Assembly (NCBI GenBank): GCA_902506225.1
Contig: LR733345.1
Coordinates: 1,736,001-1,800,000 of the forward strand
Length of the DNA stretch: 64,000 nt
Direction of reading: 5' to 3'
Source: Faucicola sp902506225
GTDB taxonomy: Bacteria; Pseudomonadota; Gammaproteobacteria; Pseudomonadales; Moraxellaceae
This document shows, in pieces, positions 1 to 8,208 of this stretch. Numbering within the stretch: the first letter of the stretch is position 1; every line of letters begins with the position of its first letter. The notes under the pieces were generated by a model that was not told the DNA's origin, searched no databases, and was given only the letters and a program-made list of their open reading frames with translations. A program made the position numbers and the translations under genes.

Positions 1-86
1 CTGCCTACAATGATGTGATTACAAATTGGGCAATGTTAATTTGCACACAGATATTATATGCTTTGCTTATCAAAAGTTGTGAAAAC

Positions 87-116
87 TTACCTTATAAAAA
101 TTTACCTTATAAAAAA
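87..116. repeat. 15-bp tandem duplication
   Basis: Two adjacent copies of TTACCTTATAAAAA(T/A) lie just upstream of the first gene. The copies differ only in the last base. This is one of several short tandem duplications at gene borders in this window. Bases 1-86 show no gene and no promoter I can defend. Confidence 0.8.
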
Positions 117-127
117 AGAGCACCCCT

Positions 128-2155
128 ATGAACTTTCTCAAATACAGCTATCATCAGCACGCTGTAACCCGTGTTTTTAATCAAAAGAAAACAGCTTTTA
201 ATCAAAAGCAATTGGCTAAAGCAGTCTTTGTATTGAGCCTAATATCCGCTCATCATTATGCGCTAGCAGCGCCCGTGTCACATGTATCACCTGCGCCAGC
301 TCAGCAATTTTTGTCAGACACTGCCCTATCTGCGCCGACGCCTATTACCGCTACCCAAGCATTGCAAACGGCATTGATATCAGCTCGTGAGCAAAACTTA
401 GCGGCGCAAAAAGCGTGGCTGCGGTTGTTGTATTATCCTGAAACAGTCACCACAAAACAGCCCTTTGAAAGTCGGGTCAACAATCGTTTTAACTCACAAG
501 CAAGCCAACAACAATTTTTTGCCAGCGCGCAAGGCGCCAAAAATCCACAAGCAGAACTCGATGAAATCCTCACACAGTTATTTCACCCTACCAAAAAAAA
601 TAATGCCTCTGTGCAATGTCGCTTTCCCGCTCGTACACAGTGGCTCATTGAAAACTTAGCCATCGATACCTCAAGCATCCCCAACCAACATTGTGATGCA
701 CTCGATTCATGGCTACAAAAAATCAATCCCCAATCCGTCTCATTAATTTTTGCCAGTGAGTATTTAGATAGCCCACCGTCTGCGTTTGCCCATAGTTTTT
801 TGCGATTTGATAATGCCGACCTTAGCAATCAATACTATTTGAACTTCACCCCAAAAGTCACCGACGGTGAGCATTTTTTAAAATTTGCTTACAAATCTAG
901 TATCGGTGGCAATGCAGGCGAATTTACCATGACCAATTATCAGCAAGGTATCAAAGAATATTTGCAAGATAATGGGCGCAACGTATGGCAATATCAGCTC
1001 AATCTCAGCGATAAACAAGTTAAACAACTTGCCTATCGAACGTGGGAAATTAAAGACCAAAATTTGCCTTATTATCTGTTATCCGATAATTGCGCTTCTG
1101 AAATTTTGGTGTTACTAAACTCTATTTTTCCCGATAAAAATTTTTTAGTGAATAACTCCCCAATGATTTCCCCTGCCCAAGTGGTACGCATGTTAAACCG
1201 CGAAAATTTGATTCGCTCTACCAGTTTTAGTCCTTCAACACCGACTGTTGTGCAAGCGCAATTAAACGCCCGCAACGCGGCAAATCATCCCAAAAATCTT
1301 AACAATACCCATCAAAATATAGCGTTAAGTTCTCAGATATTGCCCAGCCGCGACAATCCCGTACTGGCTAATCCTTTAAGTCGATTTGATATCGGGGTCA
1401 GCCAGCAGTCGTTTGACAGGGTCAGTGGACGACCTAAATTAGACAGCAACGAGGCTATCACTTTAAATTACCGCATGGTGTATCGTGATGCGTTGGATAA
1501 AATTGATGGCTATCCCATAGGCTCACAATTGACGGCATTGAGTATGGGTCTTAGCATTCATGACAACGCCGACCACCAAGATACCGTGCAACTTGAGCAG
1601 CTAGGATTATTTGATGTGCGTTCATTGCATCCGATTAATAGTGCAAAAAAAGGTATTTCATGGGGTGGCAATATTGGCTTACAGCGAGTCTTTGACGGTA
1701 TCAAGGCTATTAACAAAGATGACCACAGCGCTACAGACAATCATTTGGTCGCAAATATCAGCGGTGAATTTGGTAAAAGCGTGGCGATCGGTAGCGCTGC
1801 TCCAAACACAGGCGATATGCCCGCCAATATTTGCTATGGCTTGGGTACTATTGCAGCGCAGTTTGGTAAGGGCTTATATCATGGTTATCGTGCTGGGCTT
1901 GGCGTCAATATTGGGTGCAATGCAGAATTGCGTCCAAATTGGCGTGCGATATCGGAATTAAAACTGCCATTTTGGATAAGTGGCGATAGTGATAATGAAA
2001 GCTATTGGCAGCCCAAACTCAGTATTGGTAGTCAATATGATATCAATCAAACCAATGCGATTCGGGTTACCGCTAGCCGTGAATGGTTGCCAAAGTCTGA
2101 CAATATCGATAACGTTGATGAAGTTGCGCTAAAATGGCTACATTATTTTGAATAA
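128..2155 (+). CDS. DUF4105 domain-containing exported protein
   Basis: This 675-residue protein has a long N-region followed by a hydrophobic signal-like segment (about residues 30-48) ending in ALAA, so export to the periplasm or outer membrane is likely. The middle (about 210-370) matches the DUF4105 (Lnb N-terminal periplasmic) type: a conserved AHSFLRFDN stretch, then a DNCASEIL motif whose Cys and His resemble a papain-like active site. The C-terminal part has alternating polar and hydrophobic segments and ends in Phe-Glu, so a beta-rich outer-membrane domain is possible. The ATG is preceded by a weak AGAG. Residues 17-23 and 24-30 are an in-frame 21-bp tandem duplication (FNQKKTA, FNQKQLA). 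The biochemical role of the family is poorly defined; the protease reading is inference. Confidence 0.85.
   Translation: MNFLKYSYHQHAVTRVFNQKKTAFNQKQLAKAVFVLSLISAHHYALAAPVSHVSPAPAQQFLSDTALSAPTPITATQALQTALISAREQNLAAQKAWLRLLYYPETVTTKQPFESRVNNRFNSQASQQQFFASAQGAKNPQAELDEILTQLFHPTKKNNASVQCRFPARTQWLIENLAIDTSSIPNQHCDALDSWLQKINPQSVSLIFASEYLDSPPSAFAHSFLRFDNADLSNQYYLNFTPKVTDGEHFLKFAYKSSIGGNAGEFTMTNYQQGIKEYLQDNGRNVWQYQLNLSDKQVKQLAYRTWEIKDQNLPYYLLSDNCASEILVLLNSIFPDKNFLVNNSPMISPAQVVRMLNRENLIRSTSFSPSTPTVVQAQLNARNAANHPKNLNNTHQNIALSSQILPSRDNPVLANPLSRFDIGVSQQSFDRVSGRPKLDSNEAITLNYRMVYRDALDKIDGYPIGSQLTALSMGLSIHDNADHQDTVQLEQLGLFDVRSLHPINSAKKGISWGGNIGLQRVFDGIKAINKDDHSATDNHLVANISGEFGKSVAIGSAAPNTGDMPANICYGLGTIAAQFGKGLYHGYRAGLGVNIGCNAELRPNWRAISELKLPFWISGDSDNESYWQPKLSIGSQYDINQTNAIRVTASREWLPKSDNIDNVDEVALKWLHYFE
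176..217 (+). repeat. 21-bp in-frame tandem duplication
   Basis: Two consecutive 21-bp units inside the DUF4105 gene encode FNQKKTA and FNQKQLA. The unit is a multiple of three, so the frame is kept. It lies before the hydrophobic core of the signal segment. Confidence 0.75.
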
Positions 2156-2172
2156 TCTATTTTGAATAATCT
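2145..2172. repeat. 14-bp perfect tandem duplication across a stop codon
   Basis: ATTTTGAATAATCT occurs twice in direct succession. The first copy contains the TAA stop of the DUF4105 gene. Confidence 0.85.
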
Positions 2173-2191
2173 ACGATTAGCCAATTTTTTG

Positions 2192-2317
2192 CTACGCCAA
2201 GCCAAAATGGCGTAACAACGCCATGCCGATGGCTAGACTAAACATAGAAAACACGGTGGTAAATCCTAAAATATTGGCCGCTAATATTTCATTGCCGCCC
2301 ATGCTGCGAGCCATCAC
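2192..2317 (-). pseudogene. C-terminal remnant of an AEC-family transporter
   Basis: An open reading frame of 41 codons plus stop begins exactly where the TnpB element ends and has no start region of its own. Its product contains ARSMGGNEILAANIL followed by a hydrophobic helix and the end HFGLA. The pattern of A..MGG(N/D)..LAANI, then a terminal membrane helix, is that of the last segment of auxin efflux carrier (AEC) permeases. The upstream coding part is absent: on the far side of the element lies the mnmG terminator, not the rest of the gene. I infer that the gene was truncated by insertion plus deletion. The family assignment rests on a short stretch and is moderate. Confidence 0.6.
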
Positions 2318-2326
2318 TTGACTTCC

Positions 2327-2348
2327 TCCCCTCCCTATCGTTCGGGGA
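2327..2348 (-). repeat. Right-end hairpin of the TnpB element
   Basis: TCCCC at 2327-2331 pairs with GGGGA at 2344-2348. The hairpin contains the tnpB stop codon. This position fits the terminal structure of IS605-type elements and the 3' scaffold of an omega-RNA. Confidence 0.5.
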
Positions 2349-3441
2349 TTCCTTCTACAAGACGGTTAAGCCCGACCGCAAGAATGTTCTTACTGGCATT
2401 GATATCTCTATCATGCCATGTGCCACACGAAGCACATATCCATTCTCTTATTCCAAGCGATTTTCTACCTTTCGGACTATTGGCGGTGATTTCACCGCAA
2501 CACGAACATCGCTGGGTCGTGTATCTCTCATTCACGATTTCAAAACGACAACCTGCGTTCTCGCACTTATAGGTCAGTTGTCGTTTTAGTTCAAACCAGC
2601 CTGCATCGTAAACCGATTTGGCGAGTTTGCCTTTTTTACTGTTAAATTGATTACTCTGAATATCACCGACCACGATTAGGGCATTGTCTTTGACTAATTG
2701 GGTGGTGAATTTGTGTATCAGGTCTTGGCGTGTGTTTTTGATTTTGGCATGGATAGCCTTGATACGTTTTTTGTTGTTTGAGCGTTGGGCTATAGCTAAT
2801 TGTTTTGCATATTTTAGCGTTTGCTTAATGGTTAGCTTGTCACCGTTTGAGGCGGTAGCACTGTCTTTAAGCCCTAAGTCAATGCCTACGCTACCCGTTC
2901 CGCATGATTGTTTGGGATAGTCTTTGACTGTGATACAGGCATACCAACGGTTACGGCTGTCTTGGACGACCTCAAGGGTGTTAATTTGATATAGGCTAAG
3001 GTTGTAGCTGTCCCATAGGTCGATGATTAGCTTTTGTCCTTTGGCTAAACTAAGCTGTAAGGTGGATTTTAAGCCTTTTTTACCTGTTTGGTGTGTGGCG
3101 ATGTGTTTGATGGCAGATTGTTTAAACGGTAGCCAACCCAAGCTTTTACGCTTTGATTTTGGGTTATTGGTTCGCCAGTTTAGTTTGGCTTTTTTGAATT
3201 GGCGACGCGATTTGGCGTGGGTTTCATTGATGGCTTGGATAGTCTGACTGTGTAAGCCTAGCAGTTCACCACTACCTTTGGTATATTCGTTTAAATCATA
3301 CGCACTAAAGAATTTGCCAGTACGCTTAAGATGCTCATAGCTTAACGCATTAACGTAGTTCCATACGAAATTCACTAAACCGCTTAGGCGGTTGAGTTTA
3401 TCAGTATGTTTATCTCGTATGCGTAGCTTGAGTGTTTTCAT
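2335..3441 (-). CDS. tnpB: TnpB, RNA-guided nuclease of IS605 type
   Basis: The 368-residue protein has the TnpB layout: an N-terminal helical/WED part, a RuvC-like nuclease from about residue 185, and a zinc finger (C312, C315, C336, C339). The first RuvC aspartate is D188 in GIDLGLKD and the last is D346 in HDRDINAS. At the usual glutamate position the sequence reads VVGDIQS (residues 257-263), so the canonical Glu is missing. A glutamate appears instead at E305 in EIVNERYTTQ, where many relatives have a proline. This looks like the rearranged-active-site TnpB type rather than a decayed gene, since the frame is intact. I start at the ATG before KTLKLRIRD; the longer form reads through the element's left end. 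It is convergent with the DUF4105 gene. Confidence 0.88.
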   Translation of the reverse strand: MKTLKLRIRDKHTDKLNRLSGLVNFVWNYVNALSYEHLKRTGKFFSAYDLNEYTKGSGELLGLHSQTIQAINETHAKSRRQFKKAKLNWRTNNPKSKRKSLGWLPFKQSAIKHIATHQTGKKGLKSTLQLSLAKGQKLIIDLWDSYNLSLYQINTLEVVQDSRNRWYACITVKDYPKQSCGTGSVGIDLGLKDSATASNGDKLTIKQTLKYAKQLAIAQRSNNKKRIKAIHAKIKNTRQDLIHKFTTQLVKDNALIVVGDIQSNQFNSKKGKLAKSVYDAGWFELKRQLTYKCENAGCRFEIVNERYTTQRCSCCGEITANSPKGRKSLGIREWICASCGTWHDRDINASKNILAVGLNRLVEGIPER

Positions 3442-3497
3442 GCAAATTATTTTAGCAAAATTTATGCAAGCGTTATAGTGTACAAGTTGCCTTATAT

Positions 3498-3517
3498 CCA
3501 CCGCCTAAAGGCGGTGG
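3498..3517. repeat. Left-end palindrome of the TnpB element
   Basis: CCACCGCC, a 4-base loop TAAA, and GGCGGTGG form a perfect 8-bp stem. Subterminal hairpins like this are recognised by the Y1 transposase in IS200/IS605 elements. Confidence 0.8.
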
Positions 3518-3533
3518 TTTTACGGCAACAGAG

Positions 3534-3578
3534 GATAAAAAAGTCCCAAGTCTGGCACATACCAATACCATGGGACTT
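3534..3578 (-). terminator. Terminator after mnmG
   Basis: AAGTCCCA (3541-3548) pairs with TGGGACTT (3571-3578). On the minus strand the hairpin is followed by a run of T, just after the mnmG stop. The loop is long (22 nt). Confidence 0.7.
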
Positions 3579-3596
3579 ATGTAGCATGGTCTAAAG

Positions 3597-5483
3597 TTAA
3601 GAGCTTAGCACTTCACGCGCTTTTTTGCTTTTTTTAATCATCATTGCCAAAAGTTGTACCGCAGCTGGCGTGACGCCGCTAATGCGACTGGCTTGGGCAA
3701 GCGTGGTTGGGCGCACTTTTTCAAGTTTTTGCACGATTTCATTGGAAAGCCCAGAGATATCATGATAAGTAAAATCGTCTGGAATCAGCGTGTGTTCAAG
3801 TTTTTTCATCTGACCGATTTCAACTTGCTGACGATCGATATAACCGGCGTATTTGACACCAATTTCGATTTGCTCACCCACTTCGGCAGACACGGGCGAT
3901 TCGGTCAATTCGCTAATATCATCAAATGACACGTTTGGACGTTTTAATAAATCAAGCGCGTTATTTTCTTTGGTCAGTACTTCGCCGGTTTTATCGATAA
4001 ATGATTGACCCAGCGTATTAGTGGGCGTTGCCCAAAGCGAGCGCAAACGTGCGGTTTCTTGCTCAATCGCTGTCATTTTATCACTATACACTTGCCAGCG
4101 CGCATCGTCTACCAGTCCTAAGTCACGACCAATTTCTGTTAAACGTTGATCGGCATTGTCTTCACGCAGCAGTAGACGGTATTCGGCACGACTGGTAAAC
4201 ATACGATACGGCTCTTTAGTGCCATGGGTGATAAGATCATCTACCAACACACCGATATAGGCTTGGTCGCGGCGCGGTGTCCAAGCATCCAGTCCTTGGG
4301 TGCGACGTGCGGCATTTAAGCCAGCTAAGATACCTTGCGCAGCCGCTTCTTCATACCCTGTCGTTCCATTGATTTGACCGGCAAAAAATAGGTTATCAAT
4401 CGATTTGGTTTCAAGGCTTGGTTTAAGATTTTGCGGGTCAAAATAATCGTATTCAATTGCGTAGCCAGGACGCAAGATGTGCGCATTTTCCAGCCCTTTC
4501 ATCGAGCGTACTAAAGCTAGCTGGATATCAAATGGCAGACTGGTTGAAATCCCATTGGGATAAAGCTCATGGGTGGTCAACCCTTCAGGCTCAATAAAAA
4601 TCTGATGGCTGTCTTTATCAGCAAACCGATGAATTTTATCTTCAATCGATGGGCAATAACGAGGACCGATGCCTTCAATCACACCTGAATACATGGGTGA
4701 GCGATCTAGCCCACTGCGGATAATGTCGTGGGTGCGTTCATTGGTATGGGTGATATAGCAGTTGATTTGGCGCGGATGCATGGACACATCGCCCAAATAG
4801 GACATGAGTGGCAGTGGTGTATCCCCTGGCTGCACGGTCATGACACTAAAATCCACTGTGCGCGCATCAATGCGTGGTGGCGTGCCTGTTTTGAGACGTC
4901 CAACGGGCAGCTTGAGTTCACGCAATCTATCTGCCAAACGGATGGAAGGCGGATCGCCTGCACGTCCACCTTTGTGGTTTTCTAGTCCAATATGAATAGT
5001 ACCACCTAAAAAAGTGCCAGAGGTCAACACCACTGCGCCGCAAGCAAACTCAATCCCCGACTGGGTAACAACGGCTACCGCTTTGCCGTTTTCAACCAAG
5101 ATATCATCCGCCGCTTGTTGGAAAATATCCAAGTTTGGCTGATTCTCTAAGGTATGGCGAATCGCCGCTTTATATAAAATACGGTCGGCTTGGGCGCGTG
5201 TGGCACGGACAGCGGCACCTTTACGGCTATTTAACACACGAAACTGAATCCCTGCTTTGTCGGTTGCAAGCGCCATAGCGCCGCCCAACGCATCGACTTC
5301 ACGCACCAAATGTGACTTGCCAATCCCACCAATAGCAGGATTACAGCTCATCTGCCCCAAGGTTTCAATATTATGCGTAAGTAGAAGCGTCTGCTGACCC
5401 ATGCGCGCAGCAGCTAGCGCCGCTTCTGTGCCAGCATGACCGCCACCAATCACAATTACGTCGTAGATTTTAGGGTATTTCAT
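3597..5483 (-). CDS. mnmG: MnmG, tRNA uridine-5-carboxymethylaminomethyl modification enzyme
   Basis: With MnmE this FAD-dependent protein installs the carboxymethylaminomethyl group at U34 of certain tRNAs. The N-terminus carries the FAD-binding motif GGGHAGTEAALAAARMG, followed by CNPAIGGIGKSHLVREVD. Further MnmG signatures are GIGPRYCPSIEDKI and AGQINGTTGYEEAAAQG. The helical C-terminal domain binds MnmE and tRNA. The chosen ATG gives 628 residues, close to the 629 of E. coli, and is preceded by ATGGGTGA on the mRNA; an in-frame start 13 codons upstream would add an unconserved MSVFIDKRMMGDT. The gene stands alone with its own terminator. An extended -10 promoter lies about 40 bases upstream. 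Confidence 0.97.
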   Translation of the reverse strand: MKYPKIYDVIVIGGGHAGTEAALAAARMGQQTLLLTHNIETLGQMSCNPAIGGIGKSHLVREVDALGGAMALATDKAGIQFRVLNSRKGAAVRATRAQADRILYKAAIRHTLENQPNLDIFQQAADDILVENGKAVAVVTQSGIEFACGAVVLTSGTFLGGTIHIGLENHKGGRAGDPPSIRLADRLRELKLPVGRLKTGTPPRIDARTVDFSVMTVQPGDTPLPLMSYLGDVSMHPRQINCYITHTNERTHDIIRSGLDRSPMYSGVIEGIGPRYCPSIEDKIHRFADKDSHQIFIEPEGLTTHELYPNGISTSLPFDIQLALVRSMKGLENAHILRPGYAIEYDYFDPQNLKPSLETKSIDNLFFAGQINGTTGYEEAAAQGILAGLNAARRTQGLDAWTPRRDQAYIGVLVDDLITHGTKEPYRMFTSRAEYRLLLREDNADQRLTEIGRDLGLVDDARWQVYSDKMTAIEQETARLRSLWATPTNTLGQSFIDKTGEVLTKENNALDLLKRPNVSFDDISELTESPVSAEVGEQIEIGVKYAGYIDRQQVEIGQMKKLEHTLIPDDFTYHDISGLSNEIVQKLEKVRPTTLAQASRISGVTPAAVQLLAMMIKKSKKAREVLSS

Positions 5484-5521
5484 CGTGTCACCCATCATTC
5501 GCTTGTCAATAAAAACTGACA

Positions 5522-5530
5522 ATTATACCA
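5522..5530 (-). promoter_or_regulatory. Extended -10 promoter of mnmG
   Basis: The minus strand reads TGGTATAAT, a full TGnTATAAT extended -10. No good -35 is seen, as is common for this promoter class. Confidence 0.55.
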
Positions 5531-5633
5531 TGCTTAAAAGGCTATCGATTATTTTTTTATCAATGGCAATCATTGAGCGTTTAGCGTGATACTTTGCTTC
5601 AACAATCACCAACCACATGACGAAAAAATCAAA

Positions 5634-5667
5634 CTCATAAAAAAATCCAAGTCATTCGGCTTGGATT
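5634..5667 (-). terminator. Terminator of the 94-residue gene
   Basis: AATCCAAG (5644-5651) pairs with CTTGGATT (5660-5667). On the minus strand it is followed by a run of T, right after the stop of the gene at 5691. Confidence 0.8.
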
Positions 5668-5690
5668 TTGATTCATTCACAGATTTATAG

Positions 5691-5975
5691 TTATTGTGAA
5701 TCGATTTGGCTATCGCGGATGATGAGTAATTCGTCTTTTAAACTTGTGACTTTAAGTTCGTTGGCATCATTAAACACTTGAATGTTAGCGCCTTTGCTAT
5801 CTTTATAATCTTTATGACGACGAAAGTTGTGCTCAATTTCAAAACGCACCACCGTCGCAAGCAATGATTGCAATTCTGCTAACGTATAATTTTCCCATTG
5901 AATTTCAAGATGTGGGGCTAATTTACCTGTAATCATACGAACTTTATTATCAATTTTGACGACTTTGGTGGTCAT
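5691..5975 (-). CDS. Small protein of unknown function
   Basis: I do not recognise this 94-residue protein. It is soluble with mixed charge: a Lys-rich start (MTTKVVKIDNKVRM), a central stretch with several aromatic and Glu/His/Arg residues (VRFEIEHNFRRHKDYKD), and an acidic end. No signal peptide, membrane helix or Cys pair is seen. The gene is probably real because it has a good ribosome site (TTGGAGCATCAGC before ATG) and its own hairpin terminator after the stop. It is a single-gene unit between mnmG and a DUF3025 gene on the same strand. Confidence 0.7.
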   Translation of the reverse strand: MTTKVVKIDNKVRMITGKLAPHLEIQWENYTLAELQSLLATVVRFEIEHNFRRHKDYKDSKGANIQVFNDANELKVTSLKDELLIIRDSQIDSQ

Positions 5976-6149
5976 GCTGATGCTCCAATGTTTTTATTAG
6001 TAATTATGAGTTTCATCAATAAATGCGACTGGATGAACTAGAGATTGCTTTAATGCTAACGGATTAACCGGCTTTTATCAAGCAACATTCATAGACTGGG
6101 CAATCACCCCAACCACGCTAGCCACTATTATAAATTTTCTGGTCACTTA

Positions 6150-7061
6150 TCAGTCATGTAATGAAAAAATAGGCGCGCTGAACGCTCTTGGACGCCTAAA
6201 AACAGCCTCATCTTGATAAAATATTGGTATCACATTGTCATCACTATAGCCAGGGATACCCATCACAGGTAACGGCTGAAAGCTTTTGGATGATAGCTTA
6301 ACTGCATTATCCGCTAAATATGGCATTGCTAGCTCTCGAAACATCTTAGCAATTGCGCTATCAAGCTGGTTTTTCTGACTGTCTATAGATTGCTCAAACC
6401 AACCCTCATCTACTAAAATCAGCAAGGTATGACTGGTGATATTTTTTCTTGGGTTAACCAATTTTTCAAGCAGGGCATGACCAAATGGGAAAAAGGCAAT
6501 GGTACGATGTTGAGCCAACCAATTTGCTCTATGAGTGACCAAGGCCGCGTGCCATTTAAAGGCTTGTAACTGTTCAAGCAATAGTTTATCTGAACTCACC
6601 ACAATGCCGCCATTTTCATCAAATACGGTTAACGCATTACGCAGCGCTGTTCTGGCGTTATGAATACCATGTTGCAAAATATCTTTGGCATGGCGTTCGT
6701 TAAATACCGCTTTGGACTGCGGAAAATTCAGCCAAATTAAACCGTTCAGCAAATCATGGTGATTGTCACGGGTTGGAATTTTCCCTGTGTTGGCAATAAA
6801 ACTCTCATAAGCCTCACCCTCAGGCAGACACGCTTGCCCAACAAAGCGAATCGGTAATTTTTCAAAATTGGCTATACGGTTGGCGTTTACATCCTCATAT
6901 CTATCCAGACAAGCGTTCAAATTTTCAACAATATTGATAGCAGGGGCATGACTATGTGTTGCATGACTGTGTTTTGCGTCAAGCTCAGCAAAATAAGTCA
7001 AATAGTGATACCAAGGTTTATCAAAATCAATGATGGCGTTGGTGGGATGAATCGTTGACAT
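6150..7061 (-). CDS. DUF3025 domain-containing protein
   Basis: The 303-residue protein matches DUF3025 proteins of gamma- and betaproteobacteria. Recognisable parts are RFVGQACLPEGEAYESFI, then HHDLLNGLIWLNFPQSKAVF, then FFPFGHALLEKLV (about residues 195-210). It is predicted soluble, with no signal peptide. The N-terminal 50 residues are His- and Ala-rich and variable. The family function is unknown. No strong ribosome site is seen before the ATG. It is divergent from the GYF/RDD gene, and the 202 bases between them hold AT-rich promoter-like sequence. The 174 bases between its stop and the gene at 5975 show no feature I can defend. Confidence 0.82.
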   Translation of the reverse strand: MSTIHPTNAIIDFDKPWYHYLTYFAELDAKHSHATHSHAPAINIVENLNACLDRYEDVNANRIANFEKLPIRFVGQACLPEGEAYESFIANTGKIPTRDNHHDLLNGLIWLNFPQSKAVFNERHAKDILQHGIHNARTALRNALTVFDENGGIVVSSDKLLLEQLQAFKWHAALVTHRANWLAQHRTIAFFPFGHALLEKLVNPRKNITSHTLLILVDEGWFEQSIDSQKNQLDSAIAKMFRELAMPYLADNAVKLSSKSFQPLPVMGIPGYSDDNVIPIFYQDEAVFRRPRAFSAPIFSLHD

Positions 7062-7166
7062 AAATACAATCTGACAATATAAGAATAAGAATAAGAAAAA
7101 TAATCGTAGGGTTAACCAAAAATATGAGCTTACTTCAGCCTAGCGCGATTTTTTGCATCGCCTGTT

Positions 7167-7175
7167 TGATATAAT
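7167..7175 (+). promoter_or_regulatory. Extended -10 candidate for the GYF/RDD gene
   Basis: TGATATAAT fits TGnTATAAT, about 90 bases before the start codon. A second TATAAT lies at 7209-7214. Which one is used cannot be told from sequence. Confidence 0.4.
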
Positions 7176-7263
7176 AAGCGATTTTTAGCACGATGTTGCA
7201 AAACATCATATAATAAGATACAGTCATTCAAATTTTACCACCCAGTAGAAGTAGAGTTATTAC

Positions 7264-8208
7264 ATGCATATTTTTCTAGCTCGCAATAATGTGCAAGCCG
7301 GCCCCTATACCCTTGAACAACTCAATCAAATGCTTGCGACAGGGCAAGTGTTACTCACTGATTTGATGTGGCATCAAGGGATGGATGACTGGAACACAGT
7401 CAACGCGATGACGGATGGGCAATTTTTTTACCGTCCAATGATTGATGAAAGCTTGCCAGTCGATACCCACCAACGTGAGCAGCCCGCTTCTGATGAAGCC
7501 GATTATATTATTAACAACACACCTAATCCTATATCGCCTTCAGAAGACGCTGAGAATGTTTGGGATCGGTATTCAGCGAATAACCCGCACAAATCCCCTA
7601 ACCCTACCAAGGTCACATTGACCAAAAAACTTAGCTCCAAGCAAGACATTGCCCATGCCAAAAAACAGTTAGACCTTGCCAGCATCGGTAGTCGTATCGC
7701 AGCAAAATTAGTAGATACCCTGCTTATGGTATTGGCGTCGTCGCCGCTGTTCATCTCCCTATATAACAGCCCAAATTTTGATAAATTACTCAAATGGGCA
7801 GAAGCCGGACAAACCCGATTGACGTCTGCCCAGCAGATGGAACTCATGTCAGCATTACCTGAGCATATATTGTTGTTGACCAATATTTTGGTATGGGGTT
7901 TAATGATTGCGCAAGTGCTATTATTGATGCGCCGTGGTCAGACCATCGGTAAGATGATAATGGGCATACGTATTTTGGATCGTAAGTCCAATGCCATTCC
8001 TGGATTTTTTAACTTAATCATTATGCGTGGGTTATTTACCACGTTGGCTTACTCTTTATCCATCTTTGGTTTGGTTGTGTTAGTTATTGATTTGGTCATG
8101 ATGCTCACCAGCAAAGAGCGATTAAGCCTACATGATAAAATCGCCAAAACTTATGTGGTACGTGCCGATGACACCCAAACCACGCCCCTTGCGTTAAAAC
8201 CTGACTAA
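7264..8208 (+). CDS. GYF_2 and RDD domain membrane protein
   Basis: The 314-residue protein joins two domains. Residues 1-50 form a GYF_2 domain: the pattern GPYTLEQLNQML.TGQV...D..WHQGM.DW is typical. After an Asp/Asn/Pro-rich linker (about 60-130) comes an RDD domain with several membrane helices: GSRIAAKLVDTLLMVLAS at the first helix, then GQTIGKMIMGIRILDR and SLHDKIAKTYVV at the end. RDD proteins are inner-membrane proteins, in some cases linked to ion transport, but a function here cannot be assigned. Its stop overlaps the stop of the convergent methyltransferase gene by four bases, leaving no room for a terminator. Confidence 0.85.
   Translation: MHIFLARNNVQAGPYTLEQLNQMLATGQVLLTDLMWHQGMDDWNTVNAMTDGQFFYRPMIDESLPVDTHQREQPASDEADYIINNTPNPISPSEDAENVWDRYSANNPHKSPNPTKVTLTKKLSSKQDIAHAKKQLDLASIGSRIAAKLVDTLLMVLASSPLFISLYNSPNFDKLLKWAEAGQTRLTSAQQMELMSALPEHILLLTNILVWGLMIAQVLLLMRRGQTIGKMIMGIRILDRKSNAIPGFFNLIIMRGLFTTLAYSLSIFGLVVLVIDLVMMLTSKERLSLHDKIAKTYVVRADDTQTTPLALKPD

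Larger units (their letters stand above)
2318..3530 (-). mobile_element. IS200/IS605-family element with tnpB only
   Basis: A single tnpB gene is flanked by features typical of this family: a subterminal palindrome at the left end (3498-3517) and, at the right end, a G-rich segment reading GGGAGGGGAGGAAGTCAA on the minus strand directly after the gene. No TnpA (Y1 transposase) is present, so the element would need one in trans. The right boundary is taken at the AEC remnant near 2318. The left tip is uncertain, between about 3518 and 3534. Such elements make an omega-RNA from the 3' end of tnpB whose guide comes from the flanking DNA; here that flank is the AEC remnant. Confidence 0.8.

Noticed and set aside
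2318..3530. A second transposase gene (TnpA) in the IS element
   Set aside because: No frame in the element or its flanks encodes a Y1 transposase; the plus-strand frames are shadows of tnpB.
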